From Methanococcoides sp052057775 (GTDB taxonomy: Archaea > Halobacteriota > Methanosarcinia > Methanosarcinales > Methanosarcinaceae): a DNA stretch of 64,000 nt. The translations under genes and the position numbers were made by a program. The stretch spans positions 1,984,001 to 2,048,000 of the forward strand of contig NZ_CP195121.1 in assembly GCF_052057775.1 (NCBI RefSeq), in the 5' to 3' direction. Numbering within the stretch: position 1 is the stretch's first letter; every line of letters begins with the position of its first letter. This document shows positions 8,623-17,716 of the stretch, piece by piece. The notes below the pieces were generated by a model that worked only from the letters and a program-made list of their open reading frames with translations, was not told the origin of the DNA and did not search any database.

Positions 8623-8856
8623 ATCGCAAAATCTGAAGAAAAAAATAGCATGATCATGCAGGTCGCAGATATCCTGTTCATCTTCGTTGTCGCAGGTATT
8701 TGTGTAATAGCTCCCGTACTTGTACTCGGAGCTGGAGCTGATACCGGACCCATGGTCTTTGAATGGGATCCTGTCGGATACTTCGGTCTGGCGGCAGTTA
8801 TCCTTGTGTTCTTTGCTGTGATCTTGCATCACTCCCTCAAGAACTACATCTATTAA
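8623..8856 (+). CDS. Small two-span membrane protein of the MtmP cassette, copy 1 (77 aa, probable AUC start)
   Basis: Alignment to the 81-residue homologue at 17717 places its first codon on ATC at 8623: I/M-A-x-x-x-x-K/R... then DILFIF and AGIC match. AAGGAG (8609-8614) lies 8 bases upstream of this ATC, correct for a start, while the first in-frame ATG (8650) has no ribosome site and would remove nine residues. Two helices are predicted, about 12-36 and 51-70, with a conserved WDPVxYFGL segment before the second. It is the last gene of the cassette and is followed by a hairpin at 8871. Either a rare AUC start, or a point change in the start codon, or a sequence error. Confidence 0.7.
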   Translation: MAKSEEKNSMIMQVADILFIFVVAGICVIAPVLVLGAGADTGPMVFEWDPVGYFGLAAVILVFFAVILHHSLKNYIY

Positions 8857-8870
8857 ATACAAAAAATGCC

Positions 8871-8902
8871 GTGGCTTAACTGCCACAACTTTTCTTTTTT
8901 TT
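8871..8902 (+). terminator. Terminator after the first permease cassette
   Basis: GTGGC (8871-8875) pairs with GCCAC (8882-8886) and is followed by a T-rich run to 8902. It closes the smORF-mtmP-small gene operon. Confidence 0.7.
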
Positions 8903-9082
8903 GCGTTTTCATTTTCTACTTTTATTACCAATGCTGATTAATTTTTAGAATAACCAGCCAGGTGATCTTCAATTACAATAAACCAATAAATAGAAACCTT
9001 CTTATCTAACAAACAAACATTATGCTGTTATAAATAAAAGCTGAAATATATCATCAGCAATATTTCAGGATTAAGGGGTATA

Positions 9083-9889
9083 ATGAAGTCATCACTGACA
9101 GACAACGTTTGGCTTTCTGAAAAGAGAACGAATCTGCTTTTGTTGCTAATGGAAGGACCAAGGGATATCGAGCAGATCAAGATGTCCCTTAATGTGACAT
9201 CAAGGGGAATGATGCCACAGATAAAGAAGCTTAAGGAAAAACACCTGATCATCGAAGATGGGGATTACTACAAGCTATCCAACATTGGAGAGCTCATTGT
9301 TAAAAATATGCTCCCTCTTATCAATACACTAAGCATGATAAGCGATAACAGGAACTACTGGGAAGAGCACGACATCACAATACTTCCACCACATCTGTTC
9401 AAGCGCCTACATGAGCTTGGAAATTACCTGCTTCTTGAACCGGACCTACATCATACTTTTGAGATCCCTAAAGAGTTTACAGAAAACCTCCTTAAATCAA
9501 AGGAGATCAAATCAATAATCTCATTCTACCGCCCGGAATATCCGAAATTCTATTCAGAACTTGCAGAAAAGGCAAACAGCCTTACATTGATACTTTCAGA
9601 AGCTGCTTTCAAAAGAATGAAAAACAATTGCATGAAAGAGCTGGAATACCTGTTGTCTGCTAAGAATAGCCGGGTTCTGGTATATAAAGGAAAAGCAAGA
9701 CCACCAGCTATTGATGTATCGGAGTGGTTCATGTACATCAGCTTTTTCAATAAGAACGGAAGCTATGACCACAATGACATAATGAGCTTTGATGAAAGTG
9801 CTTTACAATGGGGTTCCGAACTGTTCGATCACTACTGTGAGCAATCAGTGGAGATCAAAGATGTGGACCAGGTAGAGGTAGAACTATGA
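9083..9889 (+). CDS. Winged-helix regulator with FilR1/DUF1724 domain (Msr-like), first of a tandem pair
   Basis: The protein has 268 residues. The N-terminal winged helix (about 8-80) contains the recognition region MSLNVTSRGMMPQIKKLKE. The rest matches the DUF1724/FilR1-type sensor domain seen in the Msr regulators that control methanol and methylamine methyltransferase genes in Methanosarcina acetivorans; typical segments are PDLHHTFEIP, FYRPEYPKFYSELA and a terminal SYDHNDIMSFDESALQWGSELF. It overlaps the next regulator by 4 bp (ATGA), so the two are co-translated. It lies between the two monomethylamine modules, its likely targets (inference). No cofactor-binding motif is obvious. Confidence 0.82.
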   Translation: MKSSLTDNVWLSEKRTNLLLLLMEGPRDIEQIKMSLNVTSRGMMPQIKKLKEKHLIIEDGDYYKLSNIGELIVKNMLPLINTLSMISDNRNYWEEHDITILPPHLFKRLHELGNYLLLEPDLHHTFEIPKEFTENLLKSKEIKSIISFYRPEYPKFYSELAEKANSLTLILSEAAFKRMKNNCMKELEYLLSAKNSRVLVYKGKARPPAIDVSEWFMYISFFNKNGSYDHNDIMSFDESALQWGSELFDHYCEQSVEIKDVDQVEVEL

Positions 9890-10671
9890 CCGATGAGCTT
9901 ATTGAAACTCTTTTCCTTTCAGAAAAAAGAGAAAATTTACTTATCTTACTTCTGGACAAAACTGTAGATATTAAGGAGATCAATTCAACACTTGATGTTA
10001 CTTCCTCATCCATACTTCCACAGATAAAGAAGCTCAGGGAAGCCGGACTTGTCCAGAAAGCTGATAATGGCAATTATGAACTAACAACCATCGGAAGGGT
10101 CATAGTCGAGAACATGAAGCCACTTTCACGTATGTTGAAGGTCTTTGATAAATCAGATGCTTACTGGGATGAACGTAAATTGGATACCATTCCCGAAGAC
10201 CTTCTAAACAATATAGGTAACCTGGGAAATATAGAGCTGGTGATGCCTGATCTGGACCATATGTACGAGATTCCGGAACAACTGATCAGCAATACCAGAG
10301 ATGCAAAGGAAATGTGTGCATTGGTATCATATTTCCACCCGGATTTCCCGCGGTTCTATGAGGAGCTGGCCAATAGAAGAGTTAAACTCGACCTTATAGT
10401 CACAGATTCTGTTTTCGAAAGAATGAAAAATGACTATGAAGAAGAAATGAAGAACATACTGGAAGCGGAAAATACAACATTTCTTGTCTGCAATAACGAT
10501 CAGGAGCCCCCTACATTTAATGTCACTGAAAAATGTGCATATATAACCTTCTTTAATATTCAGGGAAGATACGACCACCAGGACATTATCACACATGATG
10601 ATAGTGCAATTAACTGGTGCAGTGACCTCTTTGCCCACTATATGGAAGTTTCAAGGCCCGTCAACAAATAA
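9886..10671 (+). CDS. Winged-helix regulator with FilR1/DUF1724 domain (Msr-like), second of a tandem pair
   Basis: The protein has 261 residues, is homologous to its upstream neighbour along its length, and overlaps it by 4 bp. The winged helix contains STLDVTSSSILPQIKKLREA; the sensor domain has PDLDHMYEIPEQ and the matching end RYDHQDIITHDDSAINWCSDLF. The pair may act as a heterodimer, since in M. acetivorans some Msr proteins work in pairs (inference). It is followed 30 bp later by the histidine kinase, suggesting that kinase, response regulator and the two DNA-binding proteins form one regulatory unit. Confidence 0.82.
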   Translation: MTDELIETLFLSEKRENLLILLLDKTVDIKEINSTLDVTSSSILPQIKKLREAGLVQKADNGNYELTTIGRVIVENMKPLSRMLKVFDKSDAYWDERKLDTIPEDLLNNIGNLGNIELVMPDLDHMYEIPEQLISNTRDAKEMCALVSYFHPDFPRFYEELANRRVKLDLIVTDSVFERMKNDYEEEMKNILEAENTTFLVCNNDQEPPTFNVTEKCAYITFFNIQGRYDHQDIITHDDSAINWCSDLFAHYMEVSRPVNK

Positions 10672-10701
10672 GATCTGTTATAAATAGCGTGTGGTTCTGG
10701 C

Positions 10702-12882
10702 ATGGAATGGAAAGATCTTTCATTGAAATTCAAACTGGTACTCTATATAGTAGTAGGTATTTCTTTCATTTTATCGGCTTCATCAATTGTTATTATATCC
10801 ACTGTTACGGAACAGGAAGAACAGCTTGCATATCACGATTCAATCCAGAACGCTAAAAGTTTTGCTCACCAGTACAACGCAGATATGAAGGCCAATATGG
10901 CAATAGCGAGCTCACTGGCATCAATGATGGTAAACTATGATTCAGCTGACCGTAACGAAATAAATGATATGCTGAAGGAGTTACTGAAAGAGAATCCACA
11001 TCTTATAGGAGCTTATGTTGGTTTCGAACCGAATGCATTCGATGGAAGGGATGCAGAGTTTATAGGAGCTGAAGGTCATGATGATACAGGCAGATTCGTT
11101 CCATACTGGAATACTATCGGTGGGCCGATTAGTGTTGAGCCACTTGTGGATTATGAAACTTCTGAGTATTACCAGGGCCCAAAGACCCTCAAGCAGAATG
11201 TTATTACTGAACCTTATCTTTACCAGGGAGCTCTGATGGTTAGCTATGATGCACCTATTATCAGAGATGGAGAATTTGTAGGTATTGGCGGTGTTGATGT
11301 ATCCCTGAACTACGTTGACGAAGCTGTCAGCAGTGTAAAAGCTTTTGATACGGGTTATCTGTTCATGGTAAGCAAAGAAGGAATATTAGTATCGCACCCT
11401 GTCAATAAGGAGTGGATAGGAAATCAAGTACTGTCTGATTTTGATGTACCTAATATAAATATTGCTGCTGAGGACATAAGAAATGGAATTAGTGGACACA
11501 TTGAAACTATAGATCCCGTTACCTCAAAAGAAGTTGTTATGTTCTATGAACCGATTGAAACCGGGAACTATGCCATTATACTTGTGGTCCCTACTGAAGA
11601 AATGCTCGCAGGTGTCAATTCCATAAGGTCCGACCTGGTCTCTATATACCTATTCTCCATCGTATTTATGGGGTTAATGGCCTTTTTCATAGCATATTCA
11701 TTCACAAACAGGATCAATGAGATAGTAGCGGACTTCAAGAACATATCCGGAGCAGCCATCAGAGGCGATTTCGATGCAAGAGCGAATACAGACGTTGAAG
11801 TAGACCTCAATATGATACCAAAAGGCCTGAATGAAATACTTGATGCTCTTACCAGTTATTCAAAAGAACTACAAAAATCCTACGAGCTGATCAGAAAAAT
11901 GGAATCAGCTGTAAATAGTAGCAGAGTAGTGGTTTTCTGGTGGAAGAATGAAGAGGACTATCCGGTAGAGTTTGTTTCTGATAATATTACCCAATATGGA
12001 TATTCACTGGAAGAGTTCACGTCGGGTAAGGTTCTCTATGGAAATATAATACATCCGGAAGACAGAAAAATAGTATGGAATGAATTACAGAACTGTGCAA
12101 AAGAAGGAAAGAGCAATTTCCATAAAGACTACAGGATAATCACAAAGAAAGGAGATGTACGCTGGATACATGAAGATACATATATTCAGCGTGATGATGA
12201 AGGAAAAATTACATACTTCCAGGGTACAATCCTTGACATCACCGAACGTGTCGATGCTGAAGAAAGTCTCAAGGCAATGGAAGATGTCCGGACAAAAGAA
12301 ATCCACCACCGCATCAAGAACAACCTTCAGGTCGTTTCCGGAATGCTATATCTTGAATCCCTGAAGTTCAAGTACCAGGAAGTAATAGATTCATTCAGGG
12401 ATAGTGAGAACCGCGTACGTTCCATTGCACTGATACATGAGAAGCTCTACCAGTCAAAGGACCTTGTGAGCCTTGATTTTGCTGATTATATTGAGAACCT
12501 GACCGACCACCTGTTCCACTCCTACAATGTTGATCAGGATGATGTAAAACTGATATTGAAAGTAGAGGACGTTTTCCTTGGAATGGACACTGCAGTTCCT
12601 CTTGGAATAATCATCAATGAATTGACATCAAATGCATTGCAACATGCTTTTGGAAACGGTGAAAAAGGAGAGATAAGGATCGATTTCCACAAGGATAACG
12701 ATGTGTTCGAACTTGTGATCAGCAACACAGGAGAGCCTTTCCCTGAAGATATAGACTTTAAGAATACAGAATCGCTCGGACTACAGCTTGTAACGAACCT
12801 GACAGCACAGATAGATGGTGAGATCGAGCTGGATAAGACAAATGGAACTAAATTCAAGTTAACTTTCCGTGAGAACAAATAA
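10702..12882 (+). CDS. Membrane sensor histidine kinase with Cache, PAS and HisKA_2-type kinase domains
   Basis: The 726-residue protein has, in order: a membrane helix (about 11-33), a large extracytoplasmic Cache-type sensor (about 40-300, with GGVDVSLNYVDEAV), a second helix (about 310-335), a linker/HAMP-like segment, a PAS domain (about 410-520) ending in QGTILDITERVDAEE, a HisKA_2-type phosphoacceptor KEIHHRIKNNLQ (His535 or 536) and an ATPase domain with INELTSNALQHAF and a terminal GLQLVTNL box. Cache domains usually bind small organic ligands, so methylamines or related amines outside the cell are candidate signals (inference). The response regulator gene starts 9 bp downstream. Confidence 0.88.
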   Translation: MEWKDLSLKFKLVLYIVVGISFILSASSIVIISTVTEQEEQLAYHDSIQNAKSFAHQYNADMKANMAIASSLASMMVNYDSADRNEINDMLKELLKENPHLIGAYVGFEPNAFDGRDAEFIGAEGHDDTGRFVPYWNTIGGPISVEPLVDYETSEYYQGPKTLKQNVITEPYLYQGALMVSYDAPIIRDGEFVGIGGVDVSLNYVDEAVSSVKAFDTGYLFMVSKEGILVSHPVNKEWIGNQVLSDFDVPNINIAAEDIRNGISGHIETIDPVTSKEVVMFYEPIETGNYAIILVVPTEEMLAGVNSIRSDLVSIYLFSIVFMGLMAFFIAYSFTNRINEIVADFKNISGAAIRGDFDARANTDVEVDLNMIPKGLNEILDALTSYSKELQKSYELIRKMESAVNSSRVVVFWWKNEEDYPVEFVSDNITQYGYSLEEFTSGKVLYGNIIHPEDRKIVWNELQNCAKEGKSNFHKDYRIITKKGDVRWIHEDTYIQRDDEGKITYFQGTILDITERVDAEESLKAMEDVRTKEIHHRIKNNLQVVSGMLYLESLKFKYQEVIDSFRDSENRVRSIALIHEKLYQSKDLVSLDFADYIENLTDHLFHSYNVDQDDVKLILKVEDVFLGMDTAVPLGIIINELTSNALQHAFGNGEKGEIRIDFHKDNDVFELVISNTGEPFPEDIDFKNTESLGLQLVTNLTAQIDGEIELDKTNGTKFKLTFRENK

Positions 12883-12891
12883 GGTGTTAAT

Positions 12892-13302
12892 ATGAAAGCT
12901 GCCAGAATACTTGTAGTTGAAGATGAAGCTATCGTAGCAATGGTGATCAAAAAGAGGCTTATGAACCTTGGATATAGTGTTTCAGGTGTTGCCGCTACAG
13001 GCAAGGACGCAATTACAAAAGTAGAAGGAACATTTCCTGATCTTGTGCTTATGGACATAATGTTAAAAGGAGATATGGATGGAATAGAAGCAGCTGAAGA
13101 GATCAGAAAACGCTTCTCAATACCAGTAGTTTACCTTACAGCTCATTCTGATGAAAAGACCCTTGAAAGGGCAAAGCAGACAGAACCATACGGATACATA
13201 CTCAAGCCATTTACAGAAAGGGATCTGAGCAGTAATATTGAGATTGCCATACACAAGCATCTGAGAGAAAAAGAAAAAGAGAGCACTGAAGGAGATAAAT
13301 GA
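12892..13302 (+). CDS. Response regulator, single receiver domain
   Basis: The protein has 136 residues and is a CheY-like receiver with the acidic pair in VVEDE (Asp/Glu 10-12), the phosphoacceptor Asp55 in LVLMDIMLKG, the Thr in VVYLTAHS and the Lys in YILKPF. There is no DNA-binding output domain, so it must act through another protein, perhaps the tandem winged-helix regulators upstream. It begins 9 bp after the kinase stop with AAGGTG as ribosome site, so it is the cognate partner of that kinase. A similar receiver lies at 18624. Confidence 0.9.
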   Translation: MKAARILVVEDEAIVAMVIKKRLMNLGYSVSGVAATGKDAITKVEGTFPDLVLMDIMLKGDMDGIEAAEEIRKRFSIPVVYLTAHSDEKTLERAKQTEPYGYILKPFTERDLSSNIEIAIHKHLREKEKESTEGDK

Positions 13303-13741
13303 CCTATTTAGTGCCTTTCTTTTACTTATTCTATTTGTTAACTTATTGATTTTCTTATATTGAACGGTAGTGACCGTTCCATACTTCAAATTCAATTAAT
13401 AGCAGATCCTGATGAAGAGGATACTTTAATTATATTAACCATATTTTTATCAGATTTTCCAGATATCGATACAATAGCATCGTCGATTTTAATGACATTG
13501 TCTTTTTTAAAGCTGTTGTCAATTCGGTTTGAAATGTACATTTGAAAGACAATGTAAAATAAACTTGTTATTACCCTATTGTTACCGGATTGTACTGTTC
13601 AAAAGGTCATGCAATATTTTAAGGCAGTCCCAAAAAACGATATCGGCTAGGTTATATAATTATGAACCAGTGTAGTATTCAGTAATGCCTGGGATAATCT
13701 GGCATTGACTGAACTAAGATGTAACATAAAAAGGTGAAATA
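13303..13741 (+). promoter_or_regulatory. Intergenic region with the mtmC2 promoter and leader hairpin
   Basis: A weak open frame at 13360-13545 has no homologue or ribosome site and is not called. GTTATATAAT (13651-13660) is a good TATA box about 85 bp before the mtmC2 start, giving a leader of about 60 nt. In that leader AATGCC (13684-13689) can pair with GGCATT (13701-13706). AAGGTGA at 13731-13737 is the ribosome site. Confidence 0.55.
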
Positions 13742-14398
13742 ATGGGAAATCAGGAACTTTTTGACAAACTTAAAGCTACAATTGTAAACCAGGACATCAA
13801 TGGTTGCCCAGCTGCAACCCAGGAAGCACTCGATGCAGGAATCACTGCATTCGACATTATCAACGAAGCACTTGCACCAGGAATGAAGATCGTTGGTGAT
13901 AAGTTCGAAGCAGCAGAGATCTACCTCCCACAGATCATGATGTCTGCAAAGGCAATGAAATCTGCAATGGAGATCCTCGAGCCAATCCTCGCTGAAGAGA
14001 AGGGCGACGAAGAGGGTGTTGGAACAGCTGTAACATTCGTACAGGAAGGAGATATCCATGATATCGGCCACCGTCTTGTTACAACAATGCTCGGTGCAAA
14101 CGGATTTGATATCATCGACCTCGGAACAGACATTCCAAACGAGGACGTTGTTGAAGCTATCGCAAAGAACAAGGGCAAAAAGATGATCCTCGTCGGTTCC
14201 GCACTGATGACAACCTCAATGCTCGGCCAGAAGGACGTAGTAAGATTACTTGAAGAAGAGAACCTCAGAGGCGAAGTCAAGATCATGTTCGGTGGCGCAC
14301 CAGTCACAGATGCATGGATCGCAGAGATCGGCGCAGACGGTACAGCCGAAAATGCAGCAGAAGCAGCAAGAGTAGCACTCGAGCTCATGAGCGCATAA
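13742..14398 (+). CDS. mtmC: Monomethylamine corrinoid protein MtmC, copy 2
   Basis: The protein has 218 residues, equal in length to copy 1, with the same GDIHDIG cobalamin ligand motif at His106. Differences are clustered in the N-terminal cap (for example ATIVNQDINGCPAATQ) and near the C-terminus (RGEVKI, TDAWIAE, LMSA). A central run of about 170 bases, from the codons for VTTMLGANGFD to QKDVV, is identical to copy 1, which points to recent gene conversion. It is 16 bp upstream of mtmB2. It delivers methyl groups from MtmB to MtbA. Different promoters in front of the two copies suggest different expression conditions (inference). Confidence 0.95.
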   Translation: MGNQELFDKLKATIVNQDINGCPAATQEALDAGITAFDIINEALAPGMKIVGDKFEAAEIYLPQIMMSAKAMKSAMEILEPILAEEKGDEEGVGTAVTFVQEGDIHDIGHRLVTTMLGANGFDIIDLGTDIPNEDVVEAIAKNKGKKMILVGSALMTTSMLGQKDVVRLLEEENLRGEVKIMFGGAPVTDAWIAEIGADGTAENAAEAARVALELMSA

Positions 14399-14414
14399 AT
14401 TGGAGGAATCGAAT

Positions 14415-15791
14415 ATGACATTCACCAAATCAGTAACTTGCTTTGATTTCTACGACCGTGCACAGACCGGTGAGAAGACAACCCAGGATGACTGGGACTT
14501 GATGACCATTCCAATGAAGGCAATGGAACTCAAGCAGAAATACAACCTTGACTTTGGTAACGAGTTCGTTCCAACCGACAAGGACCAGATGGAGAGACTC
14601 TTCAAGGCAGGTTTTGATATGCTCCTTGAGTGTGGTATCTACTGTACCGACACAAAGAGGATCGTCAAATACACAGAGGACGAGATCTGGGACGCAATCA
14701 ACAACCCAATGCCAGCATTCCAGCTCGGAACCGGCAGAGATGCAGTACAGATGAAGAAGAGAGAAGTAGGCGACAAGAGAAAGCCTATAGTACAGGGTGG
14801 TCCAACCGGTTCCCCAATCTCAGAAGAGGTGTTCTCTGCAGTTCACATGAGCTATGCACTCGAGAAAGAAGTTGACACAATTGTAAATGGTGTTATGATG
14901 ACGGTTCGTGGTAAGCCACCTATACCAGGCAGCCCATACGAAGTTCTCGCATCAAAGTCCGAAACAAGGATTATCAAGAACGCAGCAGCAATGGCTGGCA
15001 GACCTGGTATGGCTGTTTAGGGACCAGAGACTTCCCTGTCCGCTCAGGGTAACATCGCTTCCGACTGTGTCGGCGGCATGGTAACAAGTGACAGCCACGA
15101 AGTATCACAGCTCAACGAGCTTAAGATCGACCTCGATGCAATTGCAGTCATGGCTCACTACAAGGGCAACAGTGACATAATCATGGACGAGCAGATGCCA
15201 ATCTTCGGCGGATACGCTGGTGGTATTGAAGAAACAACAATCGTAGATGTTGCAACTAGCATTAACTCCATGATCATGAGCAGTGCAAGCTGGCACCTTG
15301 ATGGTCCTGTCCACATCAGATGGGGATCCACCAACACCAGGGAAACCCTCCAGATCGCAGGATGGGCATGTGCAACAATCAGTGAGTTCACAGACCTTAT
15401 GACCGGTAACCAGTACTACCCATGCGCAGGACCATGCACAGAGATGTGCCTCCTCGAAGCAGCAGCACAGTCAGTAACTGACACAGCATCCGGCCGTGAG
15501 ATCCTCTCAGGTGTCGCATCCGCAAAGGGTGTCATCACCGACAAGACAACCGGTATGGAAGCAAGGATGATGGGAGAAGTCGCACGTGCAACAGCAGGCA
15601 TGGATATCGATTCCGTCAACGCTGTACTCGACAAGCTTGTTGCATCATACGAGAACAACTACGCAAACGCACCACAGGGTAAGACATTCCAGGAATGTTA
15701 TGATGTCAAGACCATTACACCAACTGACGAGTACGTCAAGGTGTATGAGGGTGCAAGGAAGAAACTCGAAGAGTTCGGCCTTACCTTCTAA
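14415..15791 (+). CDS. mtmB: Monomethylamine methyltransferase MtmB, copy 2 (pyrrolysine protein)
   Basis: The protein has 458 residues with the in-frame amber codon at 15018-15020 (codon 202). ATG at 14415 follows GGAGGAATC, a stronger ribosome site than that of copy 1. An ATG at 15078 in the second half is an internal residue and not a gene start. The protein differs from copy 1 at only a small number of positions, such as LLECGIYC versus LIECGIYC and YDVKTIT versus YDVATVT. Bases are identical over long stretches in the middle and more diverged at the ends. It ends before a terminator at 15819. Confidence 0.96.
15018..15073 (+). promoter_or_regulatory. mtmB2 amber codon and downstream stem-loops
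   Basis: TAG at 15018-15020 is followed by CCCTG (15034-15038) pairing with CAGGG (15045-15049), and CCGAC (15061-15065) pairing with GTCGG (15069-15073), at the same distances as in mtmB1. Confidence 0.5.
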
Positions 15792-15818
15792 GACTAATAC
15801 ACGTACACCGATGGTTTT

Positions 15819-15847
15819 GTCAGCGAGAGATCGCTGACTTTTTTTTT
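15819..15847 (+). terminator. Terminator after mtmB2
   Basis: GTCAGCGA (15819-15826) pairs with TCGCTGAC (15831-15838) and is followed by nine T residues. The stem sequence is unlike that of the mtmB1 terminator although the genes are near-identical. Confidence 0.85.
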
Positions 15848-15923
15848 ATTCACCATTTGTCACTATTGTAAAGGACAAATCGGTGTCAATCAGTATTAAA
15901 CAATGCTAAAGGGGGCATTCGAA

Positions 15924-16025
15924 ATGGATATGTGGACTTTAATAAACGGGGTAATTTACCTGATATGCTTTGCCTTGATTGCCTGGATGTTGCTAGACGC
16001 TAGCAAGGTATCAGCTAAAAAATAA
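15924..16025 (+). CDS. Small single-span membrane protein of the MtmP cassette, copy 2 (33 aa)
   Basis: The frame encodes 33 residues: MDMWTLINGVIYLICFALIA, then WMLLDASKVSAKK. It is the counterpart of the 31-residue protein at 6838, with the same position before the permease and the same gap of 23 bp. GGGGG (15911-15915) is the ribosome site. One membrane helix spans about residues 6-25, with a short positively charged tail. Amino-acid conservation with changed third bases between the copies supports translation. Function is unknown; association with MtmP is inferred from the fixed gene order. Confidence 0.75.
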   Translation: MDMWTLINGVIYLICFALIAWMLLDASKVSAKK

Positions 16026-16048
16026 ATCGTAAAGATGGAGGAGGATCA

Positions 16049-17425
16049 ATGTCTGAAAATTCGACTGAACCGATCGAACTGGTAAAGACGCTACGTCCAT
16101 ACCATGTATGGGCTCTTGGTGTCGGTATCGTGTTGGTCGGTGAATACATGGGTTGGAACTTCACAGTTGCAAAAGGTGGTATCATGGGATCACTCTTTGC
16201 ACTTCTGGTTGCCGGTACCATGTATGTAATGGTTTCATTGTGTGCTAGTGAACTGGGTTCATCCACAAAGCTTGCAGGAGGACCTTACGACTGGGCGAGA
16301 TTATTCGTAGGCCCAGGTGCAGCTGCTATTGTAGGCCTTGCTGTATATATGGAATATATTGCTCTGGAATCTGCCGATGCTATTGTCGTAGCATGGATAG
16401 CACAATCAATATTCCCGGATATACAAACATTCCCGGTCACATTGCTTGTTATCGCAGCACTGACATTTATGAACTACCGCGGGGTTGTAGCGGCACTAAA
16501 TCTTAACTTTGCACTGACATTCACCGCTTTGATCGCTATTATAGTATTCTTCTTTATGAACATCGCAGGAGCGGCTGGCGGAGCATGGAATCCTGCAAAC
16601 CTGATCTCTGGAGCTATGCCAAACGGTTTCATTGGTGTCTTTGCAGCACTGCAGTTCGGTCCATGGTTCTACCTTGGTATCGAAGGAGCAGCAATGTGTG
16701 CAGAGGAATGTAAGCACCCAACAAGGGCCATCCCACTGGGACAGCAGGCCGGTATGATCACACTCTTGCTCGCGGCAGGTATGACACTTTACACCTGTGC
16801 AGGATTCATTCCAACAGAGATGCTTGGTGTTTCTGCATACCCACTCTATGAAGCAGCAACACAAAGCGGAGTAAAGTTCCTGGTTGCTTTCCTTGCAGTA
16901 GGTACACTCTTTACCTGTCTGGCAAGTGCGAACGGTACTGTTTGTGACTCATCAAGATCATGGTTCGCCCTTTCAAGGGACCACTTCCTGACACCATGGT
17001 TCTCGGCAGTACACCCAAGATACAGCACTCCATACAGGGCAGTTATCTTCACAATGCCAATTGCTATCGCATTCGCATTCAGTGGTTTCCTTGATCAGGT
17101 AATTACATTCTCGATCACATCAGGACTGGTATGTTATGTGATGATCCCATTCTCCCTGATACGCTTTAGGAAGATGTTCCCGGAACACACACAAAAGGTA
17201 CGTCCATTTGTCGGACCACTCCAGCCTTACCTTGCATACTTCACCATATTCCTTGCGATCGTGATCATGTCAACACTGAACTGGGGTTACAGCTACAACC
17301 TGGCCTTCGGACTGGTGTTCTATGTGGTTGCATACTTCTACTTCAACTGGAGATACAGAAGCATAGAATCAAAGCACGACTGGGGAGAAGATCTTGGATG
17401 GCCTGAACCTGCACACAGGAGATGA
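16049..17425 (+). CDS. mtmP: Monomethylamine permease MtmP, copy 2 (APC family)
   Basis: The protein has 458 residues with about 12 membrane spans, and is closely similar to copy 1 throughout, including LRPYHVWALGVGIVLVGEYM, the GIEGAAMCAEECKHPTRA segment and the C-terminal HDWGEDLGWPEP. ATG at 16049 follows GGAGGAGG (16037-16044). It is expected to import monomethylamine into the cell. Most differences fall in loops and in helices 4-7. Unlike mtmC/mtmB the coding DNA of the two permeases has diverged clearly, so this part has not been homogenised recently. Confidence 0.88.
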   Translation: MSENSTEPIELVKTLRPYHVWALGVGIVLVGEYMGWNFTVAKGGIMGSLFALLVAGTMYVMVSLCASELGSSTKLAGGPYDWARLFVGPGAAAIVGLAVYMEYIALESADAIVVAWIAQSIFPDIQTFPVTLLVIAALTFMNYRGVVAALNLNFALTFTALIAIIVFFFMNIAGAAGGAWNPANLISGAMPNGFIGVFAALQFGPWFYLGIEGAAMCAEECKHPTRAIPLGQQAGMITLLLAAGMTLYTCAGFIPTEMLGVSAYPLYEAATQSGVKFLVAFLAVGTLFTCLASANGTVCDSSRSWFALSRDHFLTPWFSAVHPRYSTPYRAVIFTMPIAIAFAFSGFLDQVITFSITSGLVCYVMIPFSLIRFRKMFPEHTQKVRPFVGPLQPYLAYFTIFLAIVIMSTLNWGYSYNLAFGLVFYVVAYFYFNWRYRSIESKHDWGEDLGWPEPAHRR

Positions 17426-17440
17426 ACAGGAGGAGATAAA

Positions 17441-17704
17441 ATGGCAGATGAAGCATTATATAATAACAAATTGAAACAGGATGCAGGAGTTATCCTGGTT
17501 GTATTGGGACTGCTGTACTTCTCAGAGACATACATAGTCTACAATATCCTGTCAATCCTTTGGGGAGAAGTTCCTGAACTTGGCAGTATCTGGCCGATCT
17601 ACATCGTATTCTATCTACTGTTGATCGGTATAGAGACTATTGGATGTGTAAGGGTCTACAACTCCATCAAAGAACACATGTTCGACTTTAATTACTATGA
17701 CTGA
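17441..17704 (+). CDS. Small two-span membrane protein of the MtmP cassette, copy 2 (87 aa)
   Basis: The protein has 87 residues with helices at about 16-38 and 49-70. It starts at ATG 17441 behind GGAGGAG and ends in EHMFDFNYYD, identical to the end of copy 1. It lies 15 bp after mtmP2 and 12 bp before the next small gene. The order and spacing are the same as in the first cassette, which is strong evidence of a functional unit. No named domain is recognised. Confidence 0.82.
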   Translation: MADEALYNNKLKQDAGVILVVLGLLYFSETYIVYNILSILWGEVPELGSIWPIYIVFYLLLIGIETIGCVRVYNSIKEHMFDFNYYD

Positions 17705-17716
17705 GGAGGAAAAGAC

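Noticed and set aside
13360..13545. 61-codon frame before mtmC2
   Set aside because: No ribosome site, no homology seen, and it occupies promoter DNA.
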